A stretch of 64,000 nt of DNA from Burhinus oedicnemus (GCA_008921705.1 VFFE01007216.1:1475027-1539026); one strand, 5' to 3'; shown: positions 25,301-39,800, counted from the stretch's first letter. Numbers and translations: made by a program. The notes: generated by a model not told the origin, from the sequence alone.

Positions 25301-26299
25301 GTAAAATTCTGATATTGTTCTCTCATGCCACCCCGCAAATACATTTGCATTTAAAATTTCTGGGCGAGCCAAACTGTATGACCGGTGCAGAATGCTAAAC
25401 GAAACCTGACAGCTAACTCGGAAAACACCATGTAACGATGCCGGGCATTCCCTTGCACGGACAATTGAGTTGAAGATTGTTTCTCACAATGATTATGGAT
25501 CTGAAACAAAGACAGGTGCAGAAAAAAATGGGACATCAGTTTTATTCCGAGCTATTTTCACTTGAAAGTTGTTTACTTTCTGTCACATTACCCTGCAACT
25601 GCTGGAAGACTCACAGGAACTGTAAACCTCAAATCCCTTCCTGCCCATCAGCTAGCCACAATATACTCCTTTGTGTCGCTCAGGCTGAAATTCAATCTGC
25701 TTGGGAGGCTGACGAGTGGTTCGGGGCGCAGTTGTGATCTGAAAGATATTGGGTATCACCAGGGAGGTACCCTTTATGCCGCTTGTGCGAGCAGACAAAG
25801 CAGCAGCTCTTTTGGGGAAACTTGGTGATGCATCTCCTGTATATGAATAAAATGTATTTATGCTCAGTGGTGGCGTGATGTAGAAGCCAGGATGATGACA
25901 ACCAAGGAAAGAACATGAAAGGCATCAGAACAGCTCAGTGCGTTATACCTTTTCATGTGTAAAACTTGGGTGTCTGCCGTTACTGGCAATGAGCTCTGCC
26001 TCTGCAGGCAGTCCAATGGTGCAGAACAGTTTGAGGAGACTGAGGGATGGGAACAGAAAAATAAAATGAATGATAGGTTAATGTGTGTATTGGGTGTGAA
26101 AAAGCACAGGCAAAGTCACAGGGCTGAAACAAATCAAGGGCCTGTGGTCAGGCATGGCTGCTACAGTGACGCAGTAATACAAGGCAGCTCAGTTGTCCGT
26201 GATATCTGGGTTATGAATGGAATAACAGACTTTACATGGGCAGTGTGGATGCATCTGCCTCCCTGGCTTACGTATAGGACACCTGCCCTTTGAAAGTTT

Positions 26300-26870
26300 G
26301 AGAGGGAAGGGAAGGAGCTGATTAGGAAAGCAACAGGACTGATTTATGAGGAATGATTAAAAACGCTTAATATAGATTATCTAAGAACCAAAGATACCAA
26401 CAATTTCAGGTCTGGGTACTCTAGAGGTAATCACTTAGCTTTTGCAAGAGGGTGTAACTAGACTTAATGAGCTGCAAAAGAGAAGGTGACTTGAACATCA
26501 AGAAAAGCTTCTTGATGGAATGAAGCTAAATAATCTTCCATGAAAAATGCTGGTAGCGTTGTTGGTTGGGGTTTTGTAAAGGTCATAGAGAGACCCAGAA
26601 AATGTCGTGCAGGGCTGGCAACTCAGGGTCATATATTCCCTGGCTGAACTGTGCCTGCGGTTTAGGATGGAGATTTTAGAAACAAGACTCTTCAGTTAGC
26701 AGGCCAACTCCTCTGCTTGGAGTCAACTTCGCAAGTCCTCTGTGTGGTCTGCTGGAAGGGACAGTCATGCTCCGTTGGCTTGGATTAGATGCTGATAGAG
26801 AGGGGAATGGACTGGATGAATTAATAGATCTTATTCCATCTTTAGCTCATAAGAGCCTGTGATCCAGGAA
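26300..26870 (+). mobile_element. Ancient CR1-like LINE relic
   Basis: Blocks appear in the order expected for the CR1 3' region: a TTATGAGGAATGATTAAAA-like block near 26344, an ACATCAAGAAAAGCTTCTTGATG-like block near 26496 (over 20 bases, so only the pattern is named), and a GGGGAATGGACTGGATGA-like block near 26802. The last is followed by a TTCCATCTTTAGCTCATAAG-like block and a final CTGTGATCC near 26858. Each is clearly diverged. Similarity is by eye and the ends are approximate. Confidence 0.45.
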
Positions 26871-29800
26871 AATATGAACACTTACCTTGCTGGCAGCTGA
26901 AATGCACGCCGCTATTCTGCATTATTCTGCAAAACAAATGCTATAGCATCTCATATGCCTTTCTGGTCATGCAGCGAGGGAGGATGGGAGGAGGGATGTG
27001 ATGGAAGACACTTTCCTGTAGTGAGCACAGCAGGCTGGGCTAGAAGTATTGCTCGGTTTACGTTGGCTCTGTTACTTTGTGTCCTTGGATCCACGTTGAA
27101 TTCTCCTCTTCAGGAAATGCTAGAATGCAACAGGCTCAGGGTGTTTTCCTGCTTTAAGTTCCAGCCGTTATCGGCAGAAAAAAACCCCAAAGGATATTCT
27201 TGGACAGTAGTTACCTCTTACTTTGCTGACTGCTGTAGTAGACACAATATTGCATACTTACCGAAATGTGAAGAGCAACTTCAAAGGGGTGTGCAGCTCT
27301 GCTGAAATCGTAGGTGATGCACAAACAGATTAGAAGGGCCGAGGGCTGTGATCCAACACGCACCGCAGTCAGGGGAGAGACTGCTGCGTTGGATCAGCTC
27401 CAGCAGTTCTTCAGTCCAAAATCTCATCTCTGCTTATTGTTTGGGTTTAATCAATTTCTTTGGGATTAAGGTATTTTTTTAGAATGCGGTTCCAAGAATA
27501 TGAAGAGGTTGCACTTTTGAACTTAATTGGTTTTATGGCATTATTGTATCCTAGTGATTATTGTTCGGTTCCTCTCTTCAGATATGAGGGGGATCAGTTC
27601 ATTAAAAGTCTGATCAAAGAGGCCACTGAATAGTATGATGTATGATAGTACAATAATGTGCCTCTCCCAGGTGGGTTGATGTCTTAACATGTAATCTTTC
27701 TTCTGCTGGGTTTCTTGTATCCCAGAATAAACCAGAGTTTATATAAATTAGACATGCTCTTACTGCAGAACAGGTGGAGTTATAAGTGCTCCAAGATGGT
27801 ATGTTGTTGCTAGATAGGGAGGAATATTTTTATTCTGATTCATAGTGGCTGCTTTAAAAATTGGAGGCAGTTTGACTGTCTTCAGGATGAATGGTTTACT
27901 GGAGGGTATGCAGGGAAAACACTGACAAACATTTACAACGCTGGCTTAAGGATGACTCTCCTTTAATTAAGTGTAACTTGAGTCCCAAAATTTCCCTGTC
28001 TGGTGACTTGGTACCAGGTTTTTACTTCCTGCGTTGTCTATTTCAAGTGGAAAGTCAGAAGAAAAACTCTGAAATTTTGTTGTCTTGATCACAAAGGAAA
28101 TCAGAAAGCTGAGAGAAGTTAAGCATTCTTCCAGAAAGTTAACCGAGCTTGGATGTGCTCATCCAGCCCCTCATAAGCCAGTACTGCTGGTTTTCTTTTC
28201 ACCACTATATTAATTTTTCTTTCTGTAAAATATTCTGTTAAGGTTCTCTCCAGGAAGAATGGAGTGCCACTTCTTTTCCTTTGATTAACTACTTATATCC
28301 TGATCTAGAGAAATGCCAACAAACTCATTGAATTTGGTGATTTTAATTGATTCCAATGAGTAAATTAATTTCACATCTAATTATCCCTGTAAGAGGACCA
28401 CCCACCATTGTCTGCATTAGTTCATGGATGTGACTTGGGTCAGTACAGGCACTAAGAATTACATACAGAGCGCCTTTGATTCACTCCTGACTGCTCCACT
28501 GGTGGTTACCATGACTTTGTGATCATGGTTTTGCTTGTTTGTTTTGCTGGCTTTTGTGGTGGGGTTTTCTTGTTTTTTGTTGTGTGGTTTTTGGGTTTTT
28601 TTTTAATTTATTTGAATTTTTGCTTTGGAGGACTAGGCAAAGGCCGCTGTCAGCAGGTTATCAGACTTAACAGATGATTGGGTTGGCTTGGCCTAACAAA
28701 AGCTCTACTCCTAAATAAAGCATCATTCCTGGTATAAGTTAGCCTGTGGTGTGTCCTATCAGTGAGGTCTGAATCAGTCCAATTCAAAGTGCCAGGAAAG
28801 ACATTCTTGTGGTAATTCTGGCATCCCTGAAGGTAGAAAGTATTGGAAAATTTGAGAGAGCTTGTTCTCATAAAATGTCCAAGCCAGTTTGTATAACTGA
28901 GAAGCAGCTTGGAAAGTTCAGATAAGAAGCCAGATGTTGGCCCAAACTTGTGAGATTTGCTTGCATGGATCAAATCTGGCATTACAGCATACTTCCCAAA
29001 TTAATTCTGTAATGTATAATTCCAGCATGAGTCGATTTTCCATTTTATTCTGCATGACTTTTGTTCATTTGTCATTATTAAACAATTTCCTGGAGATACT
29101 CGGGCTTAAGTATGTGTTTGTATGACTACCAGAATTGTCTGTGGTTATACAGACAGGACAGAAAGTATTAATGAAGGTTGGAAGACAATTTTTTCCCATC
29201 TACAGCAGTGTGTATACCTTGTTACAGTCTTCAAGGATTTCTCAAAGTTTAGCAGAAGATTTAATTTAAAGAATGGTCCCAGCCAGGAACAAGATGCAAG
29301 GTTTATGCTTGGCATACTCTTGTATAGCAAATTCCTCTTTCTTTTGCTGGTTTTCATGTCAAGATTTTAACATTGATAGTACACTGCTGACATTGTTCCT
29401 TTTTACTCTTTTGCTGGGAAAAGAGTATCCAAAAGAATATTTATTAGCTGATTTAAATTCAATTAACTTCATTTCCCTTTCATGGAGTTTTTAACAATGT
29501 TTAATGAGAGATGGAACTGAATTGCAGAGTTATTATTTCCCCCTGAATACACCGAGGTCTTTCTTGAATTCCCATGAAGTTTTCTTGAACATTCACATTT
29601 TAATCCCGGCCCTCATAATTATTTGGTAGCATATGGAAAGTCCTGTAGATGCTAATTCTGGTAGCCTTTGTCATGCTTATTTAACATAGTTCCAGTCCCT
29701 CATTTATCTGCCTTAGTATCTGTTGTTTATTGGTGATTTGGGTTTTTTTCTGCTTTTAAACCCGTGGGTTAAGGAACTAAGACCACCCTGTGCTAGGCAG

Positions 29801-30206
29801 AGTACAAACACAAAACGAAGTGCAGTCCTTGCCCTGCACATTAACGCTTTCTTTTTATGACTAAATGAGGGAGACTCCTCTTAACTGATTCCTACTGAGA
29901 CCTCTCCAGACTCTGTTGCCACTTCAGCAGCTTTTAGATATCTTAGAAAGTAAATCTCCAGCTTAGGGAAAACAACTTAAAACTGAGCACCACTATTGCA
30001 AAAACAAGCCTTGTGCTTGTTGGAAGGTGTAAAGAATTTAAGTTTATAAAGCTTACCTTTCATCTGTGTGCTCATGTAAAAATGTGATGCTCCTTCCTCC
30101 CTTCTTTGCCTTGCTTTTCCTCTCATTCAAGCAAATGGGCTGATGAATGCTTAGGCGAAATGTGCCCCTCCTATTGTCTGTCTTGTTTGCGTGTTTTTTT
30201 CAACAG

Positions 30207-30476
30207 CTTCCCTACTCAGTGTTAAACAACAGGAGAAGAAAATCACTACTAAAAATGAAGATATATTGTTATCACATAATCCTGTGAAGAAGGATGTTCT
30301 GCTTCCCCCAGAAACAGTCGCATTAGAGAGGTTCCTCGCTGACCCCAAAATCTGGGATGGCAAGAAGAACGATAGAAGCTCACTGAAATTACAAATCATT
30401 GCACTGCTGAGTGCAAGCTACTATACGTGGAGCACTTGGTACCCTGTGAAGACTACAGCCTGGAGCGTGATTTTTT
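30207..30476 (+). other. Candidate unrecognised exon (open, 270 nt)
   Basis: A T-rich tract ends in CAACAG at 30201-30206 and a GTAAGC donor lies at 30477-30482. The 270-nt interval between them is open in one frame (residues read ...PPETVALERFLADPKIW... in the middle) and its length is a multiple of three. I recognise no protein family. The same stretch could be a chance open frame or an exon of a non-coding RNA. Nothing links it to PRR5 beyond position and strand. Confidence 0.15.
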
Positions 30477-33400
30477 GTAAGCAGCAGAGGTTCAGAGACA
30501 GAGCTTGGGGATGTCAGAGGGCAGTTAACTGAACTAGACTTTTTTCTAAGTATTCCTTGTTTTTCCTTTGGTTTTCCGTACAGGCACTGATATGTACACA
30601 GACATACATAGATACACATGCAGATGCACAATGTTTAACAGACTGAGCGTGAAGGCAGATCTGCTCTTAAAACAGCAGCCACCGCTCTGCAGGTTTTGCA
30701 ACGTGGCCTCCCTAGTGTGCCGTGTAACCTTGTTTGGGGAATTAAAGGAAAATGACTCCCTGAAAGATACATTGGGCATCTAGATGATGCCTTTCTCATG
30801 CTGACACAGCTGGTGGAAAAAGCACATGGGGCTTGCCATTCTTTTGATTCAGAAGAAGGCATGTCCTGACAGACCCCAGACGGCTTTTGTGCAGTGACCC
30901 CATCACCAGCAGGTGCTAGGAAGGATGGACACAGCTTTATGCTGCTAGGATGTACTGTTTAAGGCTCCTTGCTTCATGCTGTCATACGGAATGTGAGGAA
31001 TGCTACATAGTCATGAAGAGCAGTGAAACAGCTGATACGTATTGGAATTCTTGCTCTTTCAACCTGAGCTTTCCAGAACTTGGTGATATATATCTGACAG
31101 AGTCCTGGAGAGCTCAGAATGGCTTTTTATCCATGAGTCCTACTAACCAATATTTACATAACATGGGGCAGGATCCCCTGTGGTTTGATCTCTGAGTATG
31201 ACCCAACTCCCTACCACTGTGTGATCCTGTATAAAGTCTAGAGGCATGTTGTGGTCTGGGATGGCCACAGTGATTAGGAGAACTCCTCCTGGGGGAGCAT
31301 GGGAAGCTTAGGCAACCATTGCTGCTGCTTTGGCTGGCCCCAGCAGCTCTGTGCACGCATTCCAAGATCCCAAATAGAAGCAAATAAAAGCCATTTGCTT
31401 AGGTTCCCCCCACTGCCTTTTTTAAAAAAAAAGAATCCAGCATCTGCTGTTTTGCACGGTCTCCTGCCTGCCTCTATAAATGAGACAGTAATGGAGCAGA
31501 TTTATTAAGATGATAGATTAAAGACGAGGAAATAACAGTGGATTTAGTGGAATTTGAAGACAGTTCTGACCTCTGAGGAACGCGGCATGGTATGCTGGAA
31601 TAAAGCGGAAAGATGGTGGTGCCCTTGGTCAGAGTGCCCAAAGTCATGGGGAATTTGAGACTCACTTTGCTTATGTTTTAAAAACACCTTGTTTTGCTGA
31701 CTCTACAGCAAAGCCCCTGTCTTCCTACCTTGGAAACAAGGTACGAAACCTTTAGTGTGCTAGTAATACATGTCCCTCTCAGACCAATACTTAGCTTAGT
31801 TCTTAATTTATTATGTTTTTGGCTCTCTGAGAGGAAGTCAAATGGGTTGTGGTGCTTTGGGTGGTGGCAGGAGGTGTCTGGGAATGGTGAGTCCGATGCT
31901 GTTGCAAACTAATCTCGGTGTTCGTGGCTTGCTTTGTAGCTGCCAAGAGGGGTGTGATGAGCCAGGGCTTATGCCGTGGTGTTATGGAGTTGGGTGAATT
32001 CTGGGAGAGCACTCAAGTCAGAAGTGTAAGTGCAGGGTTTATGTGAGCAAGTGCAGAGAAGCTGAGTAATGCCCATGCATTTAGAGTAGCTAAAGGTATC
32101 GACTCATTTTGCATTGAGTTTTTAGGAATGAATGCGGTCTATAAGCAGCACCACGTGCCCTTTTCCTTGGGGCTTTTCTATGCAAACGTGCTATCTCATG
32201 CTGTAGCTGATGCCTGCAGCGCTGACAGCCAAGTCTTGTGTGCTGTCCTATTTCCCATTCCTCCCTCTTCCCCACCCCCTCCGATTACTTTTCAGTTTCT
32301 TCTATTTAAGAACTGTAAATTACTACAGTAAACCTATTACTGGGGTTATGTTTATCTGTTGCTGATTTTACTGAATGGAGCTGTGCAACAGCCTAAAAGA
32401 TAAAGACCATGTGAATTAGGATACTAGGTCACGTTGGGGGGCTTCAGTTTCTACTAAGTGGAAGAGCAAATATTGCAAACTTGAAGAAATACAAGGGAAA
32501 TACTTACTGCAGCCTCTAAGGATGGGTAACTTCAGGGGAGGATACAGATTCACCAGCCCTCCTGTACGTCAGTACATGTAAGTGAAAGGCAGTGCAGCTC
32601 CCTGGTACCTAAGTGGAAGACGGACATTTGGCACAGCGCTGCTCGATGCAGCTGTGACCTTGTGCCTTGTCTCAGCAAGGTTGTGCAACCGGGGACAGTG
32701 GCAGAAGGGAACGAGGACAGAAGGGAAATGACCTTCCAGTTTTCCCTCCTCCCTCCCAGGAAAACCTGGGCCATGTGAAGTCACCCTGAAGCTAAAGCAG
32801 TTTAAAAACTCACTGAGTCAAGCCACCACCCTTGCCAGAGAGCAGAAATCTGGTCTTCATTTCAGCTGATTCTGGTTCAGCCACCAACACCCCTTTGTAT
32901 TTGGCCCTGAGGGTGATATTCCAGCTGTTTATTTTAAAGAGCCAGTCTGGCTAATGCCTTCTTGGGGGAATAGCATTCCTCTTATGGGGGATACCAAGCC
33001 TGGAGAGTTCTCTGGTTCCACAGAGGACATTCATATTCAAATAGAAACAAGTAGAGCTTTTTCATGAATCGAAAATCCCCATCTCCAGTGCGTTTGCTGG
33101 CTGACTGCTGCAGCGTCTTATTTGCTGTGCTCTCGTGGCTCCCTGGCAGTGCTCTCCACTGTCACGTTTCACTGTGTGTTTTCTGTTAACACAAAGGCAT
33201 CTGTGTTAATCTTTTATTTTCCAGGCGATTTGGTGTTCTCTTCCAGCCTCTGGCCGCCTCCTTTTTCTCAGCTTTTTCCCAAGGTGCAAGTGAAATTTGG
33301 TTAAAAATATGTATAAGTGGGGATTGACCCAAGTTTTCAAGACACTAAAATTCCTTGCAAAAGTGAACCAAATGGGTTTATGCCCTTCTTTATGTTCGAT

Positions 33401-36400
33401 TTTTATTTTTATAATAGAAAGTCAGATCCAGCACAGCCTGTAAGTCTCCATGACCATAGTAAGTCAGGCAAGGCAAGAGGGGCTCTTGCATTTCTTTCTT
33501 TAGCAAAACCTGTAGCCTTCTGGACGAATCCCACAACCTTAGAAAGGCAGCAGATTATTTCATCTCTTGAAGGCCTGCCTGCAGACTGCTCCATTGTTGA
33601 AGAAAATGCACTTGGAGGGGCTGTGGGGAAGGGAGTGTTCCCTTGTCTTCGATTTTGGTTTTCACTTTTGAGGGGTTTTTTTGTTTGTGTATTTTTTTCA
33701 CTTCCTTGAGCATCACTATCATATCAGAAACAAACTTTTTAGAGTATCTTTCTTCTCCTGCCCTTTAATTAACAGATGAGAGCTACCAAACATCATCCCA
33801 CGAATATTTCAAAAAAACCAAGACATTCCTGATGTATATATAAGGTAAACAAATGGAGGGAAAAAACCCAGGATTTTATAGCAGTCATATAATATTAATA
33901 GTAGGCTTTCAACTTCTTCTGAGGCTTCAGAATTAATTTCAAGGCAGGGAAGTAATTCTTTAATTACCTTTAAATAGAGCACTGAGGAGTATAATAAGTT
34001 GCGTTGACTGCATGGGGAATGGAACAGCAACGACCCAGACCATCTTTCCTTGGGGACTGCTGTGTTGTAGTCATCTTGGTGAGGTCTTCAGTATTCAGAG
34101 TTGGATACCAACTCTGTGTGAAACAAATGGAGTCCGCCAGCCTTTTGTGGCATCTTGTAAAAACCTTTTTCTCCCTCATTGTTTGAAAATGAAGGGAAAT
34201 AGGGAGGAATTTTTTGAGTCGTCTGGCTTGCTGCTATGAGATTATGTGGAAACGCTTTCACTACTCTTTAGTTACCCATGAATGATTGTGCCAAGAACAT
34301 ATCCTGAGAGAACATATGCTTCTGGTTTTGCTTATGCTTAATTATCTTTTTTGTGCTGCCTTCCCACAGCACCTACCTCAGTCAGATTTTGGTCTGTGAG
34401 TCTATGACTGAGGCTCCATAGCTTGAGAATAATGCAAAAAAACCCCAGCAAATAATAATTCAAAATCCTTAAATACAACAACTTTTGTGCTATTTTGTCA
34501 GTGGAGCCTGCTCGATAAAGCTTGGAGGAAAAATTGTCCAACTTGAAATTAATTTTTATTGAGGCGTGATTGCCCTTGAAGCTCGGAGAGAGTTTTCCGC
34601 GAATAAAAAGTCTGAGAAATGATGCTTAGGCTTGTGCAGTCTCTCGAGCAGCTTTCAGGTTTGGGGTTTGGTTCTTGGGGGTTTTCCCCTCTTCGTTCTC
34701 TTTGCGTCTGAACCCTTGGCAGCTTTCCAGCATTGTTCTCCGACCTGCTGTGAACGAGTGGAGGAGCGGTGCTCTCTTACCGCTAATTCAGCAGAGATTG
34801 AGCGATAGCGTTTGATAAAGGTTAGAGATGCCGGATGAGCATAGGTTCAGAGTCACCTAGCCGGCCACGTGCCTCAGCTTGTGGTCCCTCCTGTGCCTGT
34901 TTCTTAATCAGTGAAGGTAAGCGCTACCAAAGCTGGCCATTGCTCGCCAGGTTCTCTCTTCTGATTTGCTTTTTTTTTTTCATATATTTTTTTTTCCTTT
35001 TTTGTGGTATAAGCGGAATAACTGATGCTCCAGGTAAATACTGTGGCCCTGGCAAAAACCCCTCCTCTCTCTCTTTGTTATGTGCACATGATTGTGTCTT
35101 TGTATAATGCAGAACAGTGGCAAACAAGACTCCAGGTAAATTAATCATCAAAGCAATTACCAGCTAATATTGTCCACCAGCACAGATTTGACAAGCTCCA
35201 CAGTATGCCTTGATACCCACATTCTTCCTTCTCTTTGATTATTGCCTAACTTTTGCTATTGGAATGCAGAGTTTTCATAAGATTTCCCAAAGTTTGGTTT
35301 CATGTGTAGCAAGATCTTCTGGTTGAGTTGTGCTGCTGTGAAAGTGAAATTGTGTTGCCTTTCAGCTACTTGTAATACTGGATCTCCCGTGTTTCCTTTG
35401 TTTTCATGGAAGCTTGAAAATCCTCCAACTATATGATTTTTTGTTGAAGAAGCAGTTTTGTTCAGGTTTTAAATGACTCCTATTGCATAGGGTTGTTACC
35501 TGCTTACAGAAGAGTTGTGTAGTGTTTAAAAAGTTTGTAGGTTTGTGTTCTCCTTAACACCAGCAGAAAATTGCATTGAGGGTTTTACTGGATGACTCGG
35601 AGAAGGCACAGCAAAGATGCTGCACTGCCATCCACTTTGCAAACTGCTGTTTGCAGTTAAAATATGGAGAAGCCCCCTTTGCTCCAGCTGTTTGGTACTG
35701 CCCCTCTGCCAGCAGTTAGTCTTACATGTATCTGCTTAACAGAACAGACTGTGTGAGCACTCTCTAACCTACTTCAGGCAAAATCAGAAAGCTCTGATTA
35801 AACTTCAAATGGGAGATGCTTAAATGAGGATGGCTGTCTTAGTGCTGGTGTGGCTGATCTTCCTCCTGCCCCAGGCAGGAGGGATGGCTGGACCTGGGGA
35901 CTGCTTTTTTAAAGGGATCTCTTTGCACAGTGTGACAGTATCTAAGCAGACGTTTAGACTGGTTTAAATAAATCCACTTAACACTAGTGCAGCAATCATG
36001 TTTTGGCAGAACTGGAGTGTTCCTCTGAGCCTGGTTAAAATGTTAGTTTGCAAAATGTTCACCTTTAAATTGCCCGGTATTGTTTTTCTAGCAGCTCTTT
36101 TTCTCTCCTCTGCCTGGCGAGAGGCTGACACTTGGGGCTTTCATTTATGAGTGGGTTTTTTGTTCACGTGTCTTGGTACATGCTCCCAAAGCTCACGGAG
36201 TGCCATGCGGGTAGCAGGCTGCCTGTGGTCTCTCAGCAGGAGGTAACTCTTCCTTTGCTGGAAACAAACCCATCCATCCGTTCATGTGTAAAAATCTCAA
36301 CAGTCATGGAAATTTTGGTAGGAATGAAGACGTCACAATGAAAGTCTCGCAGGAGAACCTGGCAAATTAAGAAGAGAAAGACACCACCACCCAGACTGGA

Positions 36401-36851
36401 AAGGGTCTTCTTTTAAAAAGTTTAAAGTTGTGTAGAACTTTAGCCAAGTTGGGAACAAGTTGGGTAGTTCAGGGTAACTTGTTGCTTTTACCAAGTGGAG
36501 GAGAAGGGGGAGACATTTTCAGTTTTTATTGATGAATCAGGGTTCCTTTTTTTTTCTTTTTGTAGTAAGAATGTTTCTTTTCAGTTCAGCTGATACCAGT
36601 TTAGCCCTCAAGCTGATCTTGAGGCTTTCATGTTTGTATGCTTACAACAGTGGCAGGTTGGGCCAAACCAGTGCCATATGGGATGGTTGATGAAGTGCCA
36701 TCATATTGTGGCTGTAGAACGACTGAAGGGAGACCCTTAGTGGTATTGCTGCTGTTGCAGTTACTTGATCATGATTGTACTTAAGCAACTTATTGGGAGA
36801 ACCATTGTATTAGACTTTACGTAAGTACATGGAAATAGACACTTAAAATGC

Positions 36852-36884
36852 GTATATATACACACACACATATATGTATACACA
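36852..36884. repeat. TA/CA dinucleotide microsatellite
   Basis: Alternating purine-pyrimidine tract made of TA and CA dinucleotides with one interruption. Confidence 0.85.
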
Positions 36885-39800
36885 TTCTAAGTTAATGAAA
36901 AAGAGGTCTGGTAGGAACTCCTTGGAGTGAGAAGATACCTAGAGCCAGCACCAGTGAGGAGTCTTCTGCCTCCTTCAGTTCTCCAATAAATGCCCAGTGT
37001 CAATTGGCATGGTCTAAGTCTTAATGTTCAAGGATATATTAGATTTTTCTGTCATTAAACCACCAGCCATCCTGCAGGAATGCTTGCAAATCAGGCTCTC
37101 CTCAGGGTTTTCTTCCTTGATTTCTTTGCAGCTGGTGAGCCAAACCAGCATCCCACCTGCCTGCCATTCATCCGCTGACTTTGCTGGTGCCAGACCAGCT
37201 GTGCAGCAGCAGTTGCCATCTGTCTGGGGTGAGGACAGATTGCTAGTACAGAGGCTGAGGAAGTAATTATAAGGCAAATTTAATTTGCTCTTCGAGCACG
37301 TTGAGGTCCAAGTAGTTCACCCTCCCCGCACTGAAAGCATCGGGGGGTGGGGTGAAGAAAATTATAGGAGGGAAATCTAGGGAGGAAAGAACCGAGCTGC
37401 GTCCTCGCCATCTGTCCACTGCGACTCACGCAGCTGCTCTGCCATTGACAGGTTGCTGTCTCTCCACCCGGCACAGACAGCCAAATGACTTGCATTGTGA
37501 ACACAAGCCACTGAAGATTAATACTAATAAATAGCCTGGTTAGAATAAACTACCCTGAGGCAGAGCCTTTAGCTGCTCGAAAACCTTAGGTATCCTCTCC
37601 CTCTCCTCTCTTATTTATCCCTTCTCTGCACCGAAGATTTTCCCAGAATTTGAGAGCTAAACATAATTTCAGTACACATGCTTTTTCTGGATCAAATCCC
37701 GTACCTCTGAATGCAGCACAATCAGTTTTGGAACATTAAAAGGTTATCTAGAAGCAAAGGGGAATGGCCAGTTAGAGCTACAGTGGGACTACTTCTGTGC
37801 TTAAAATTAGTTAAAGATGTGCTTAAATGCTTCGTTAGCTCAGGGCCTCCATCTGCTACCTGGGGCTACACAGTTTCTGACAGTCCCAGCTCCAGGGACA
37901 CGTGGAAGCTGCCCTCCTTTCATTTGTGAAGAATATGTATTTTGCATCTATTGCTGTGGAAACATGGCGAACAGGCAAAAATGGACTTCAAGGTAACAAA
38001 TATGAAAAACTAAACAAAAATACCAATGGTATAGTATGTTTTTGCGAATGGCTTTAGGTATCTTTCTTGAAATCTTAGTCGGGCACTCAGGAGGTGTCTG
38101 AGGGGTTCCCCCAGTGCAAGGTGTGTGTGGAGTCCAACTCTCCTCTCCTGGAGGCTTTTGGGGGGGCGGGGGCATGTCTCCTGACAACATGGGTCCTGAT
38201 CCAATGTCTGTTGACATCAATAGAAAAATACCTGGTGTACCCAACGTAAAAAAATCCAGCACAACACTGTTTTTGTTTTTCCTCTCTTGGTATTGCTAAT
38301 GATCGTAGATATTTGCCAGAGATTAGTCACTGGCAAGTGTCCCTTCCTGAGCCTGAAGGACCATTCAGGCAGTTGTTAATCCCCAAGAATAACTCTGCAC
38401 TTTAGTCATTACTGAAAGATTGAATATTTTTTAGAGGCTCAATGTGTCTCTCATAACTGTTCAGAGAGGTGATGATGGGGTGACATTAAAGCTCCCTAAT
38501 GTTTGCGCTGTAGGATTTTAAATTATTGATGGCAGGAGCACAGAATGGTAGCTGAGTTGAATCCAGGTGCTTTTTGTGACAGTCCTGTAGTTGCTGCTAC
38601 TTCTATTTACATCTTCGTTTTTGACGTCAGTTTATTTCCCACAAAACCTTTCCCTACATACGGCCTCCAGCATGCTGAGTCCTGACATTGCTGCACAGTT
38701 TATCTAGCCTCTGGCTGGTTTCACTGATGGAGGATCAATGGAGCCATGAACTTGCCGATTTCTGTTTAAGTCCAAGAACGTTCACATCTCCCCAGACTTT
38801 GGCAACTAAGAGATTAGAGACCCGGTCTCCCAACAGTAGTTTATCCTCTGCTATCCAGGCATATCATCCTCACCAGAGATGAATGAAAAACTTGTTTTAT
38901 ATCGTTTTTCTCCTTTTATTCTCAAGGGGTTCAGGCAGCAGTACCTGCTTTGAGAATGGCAGCAGATGCAAGCTGTGGAGCTGTATTCTTGTGTTACTGG
39001 GTTTCCTCAGGAAGCTTTTGACTAAGCAGCTGCCATCTCGTGCGTAGTCAGAAGCTGCATCTGAGAGTGTAGTAGAAACGTCAGAGGAAATATAAGAAGT
39101 CACTGCCTGCAGCTATTTACTACCTTTCTTCAAAATCTGCAAGGCTGATAGAGCAGAAAGTATCTCAGTATTGCATCTGGCAGCTTCACCGGAACCTCAC
39201 CTTCCTTGGCAGCGGACCTGACACCACTGGATTTTGCACAGAAACAGAGTATAACACATCTCTGCCAATTTTGCTTTGGTAGAGCAGGGAAGGGGCAGAA
39301 GGGGTAGTAGTGTCATCATTTCTTAAATTTCTCTTTCCAGACTTGGAACACTTCTGTAATGATGTTAGAATGAACTGCCTACTTATTCTTTTTTTTTTCT
39401 TTCTTTTTTTTTTCTTCTTTCCCCTTTCCACTCCCGTTATTAAATGCAAGTGGCAATTACTTCTGCTTTCAGGATGCATGACTGTAGAATACTACCCATG
39501 CAAGGACAGGACACTCTATTTTTCTAATTAGTTTTTTTTCCTCCTTTTTTCCCGCTGCAGTCATAGTGATCCTGTTTCACATTCCTTTTGCCCAATCCAT
39601 GCCACCCAACCAAAATTTTCTTTTGCAGCCAGGGCCTCGTGAGCATCTCTTGTAAAACTCCGCTACAGGTCCTGCGTATGTCTCTAATCGTGGCAGCGCT
39701 GGCATCATTAGGCTTGGTTATCCCTACTGTGCTATCAGTAACCACAGCTCTGCTCTAAAAATAGAGAAATGCGAGTGCCTTTTGCTCTGGTGTATGCCTG

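Noticed and set aside
31803..32012. Thr/Ser-rich 69-codon minus frame
   Set aside because: Low complexity, with no domain and no splice context.
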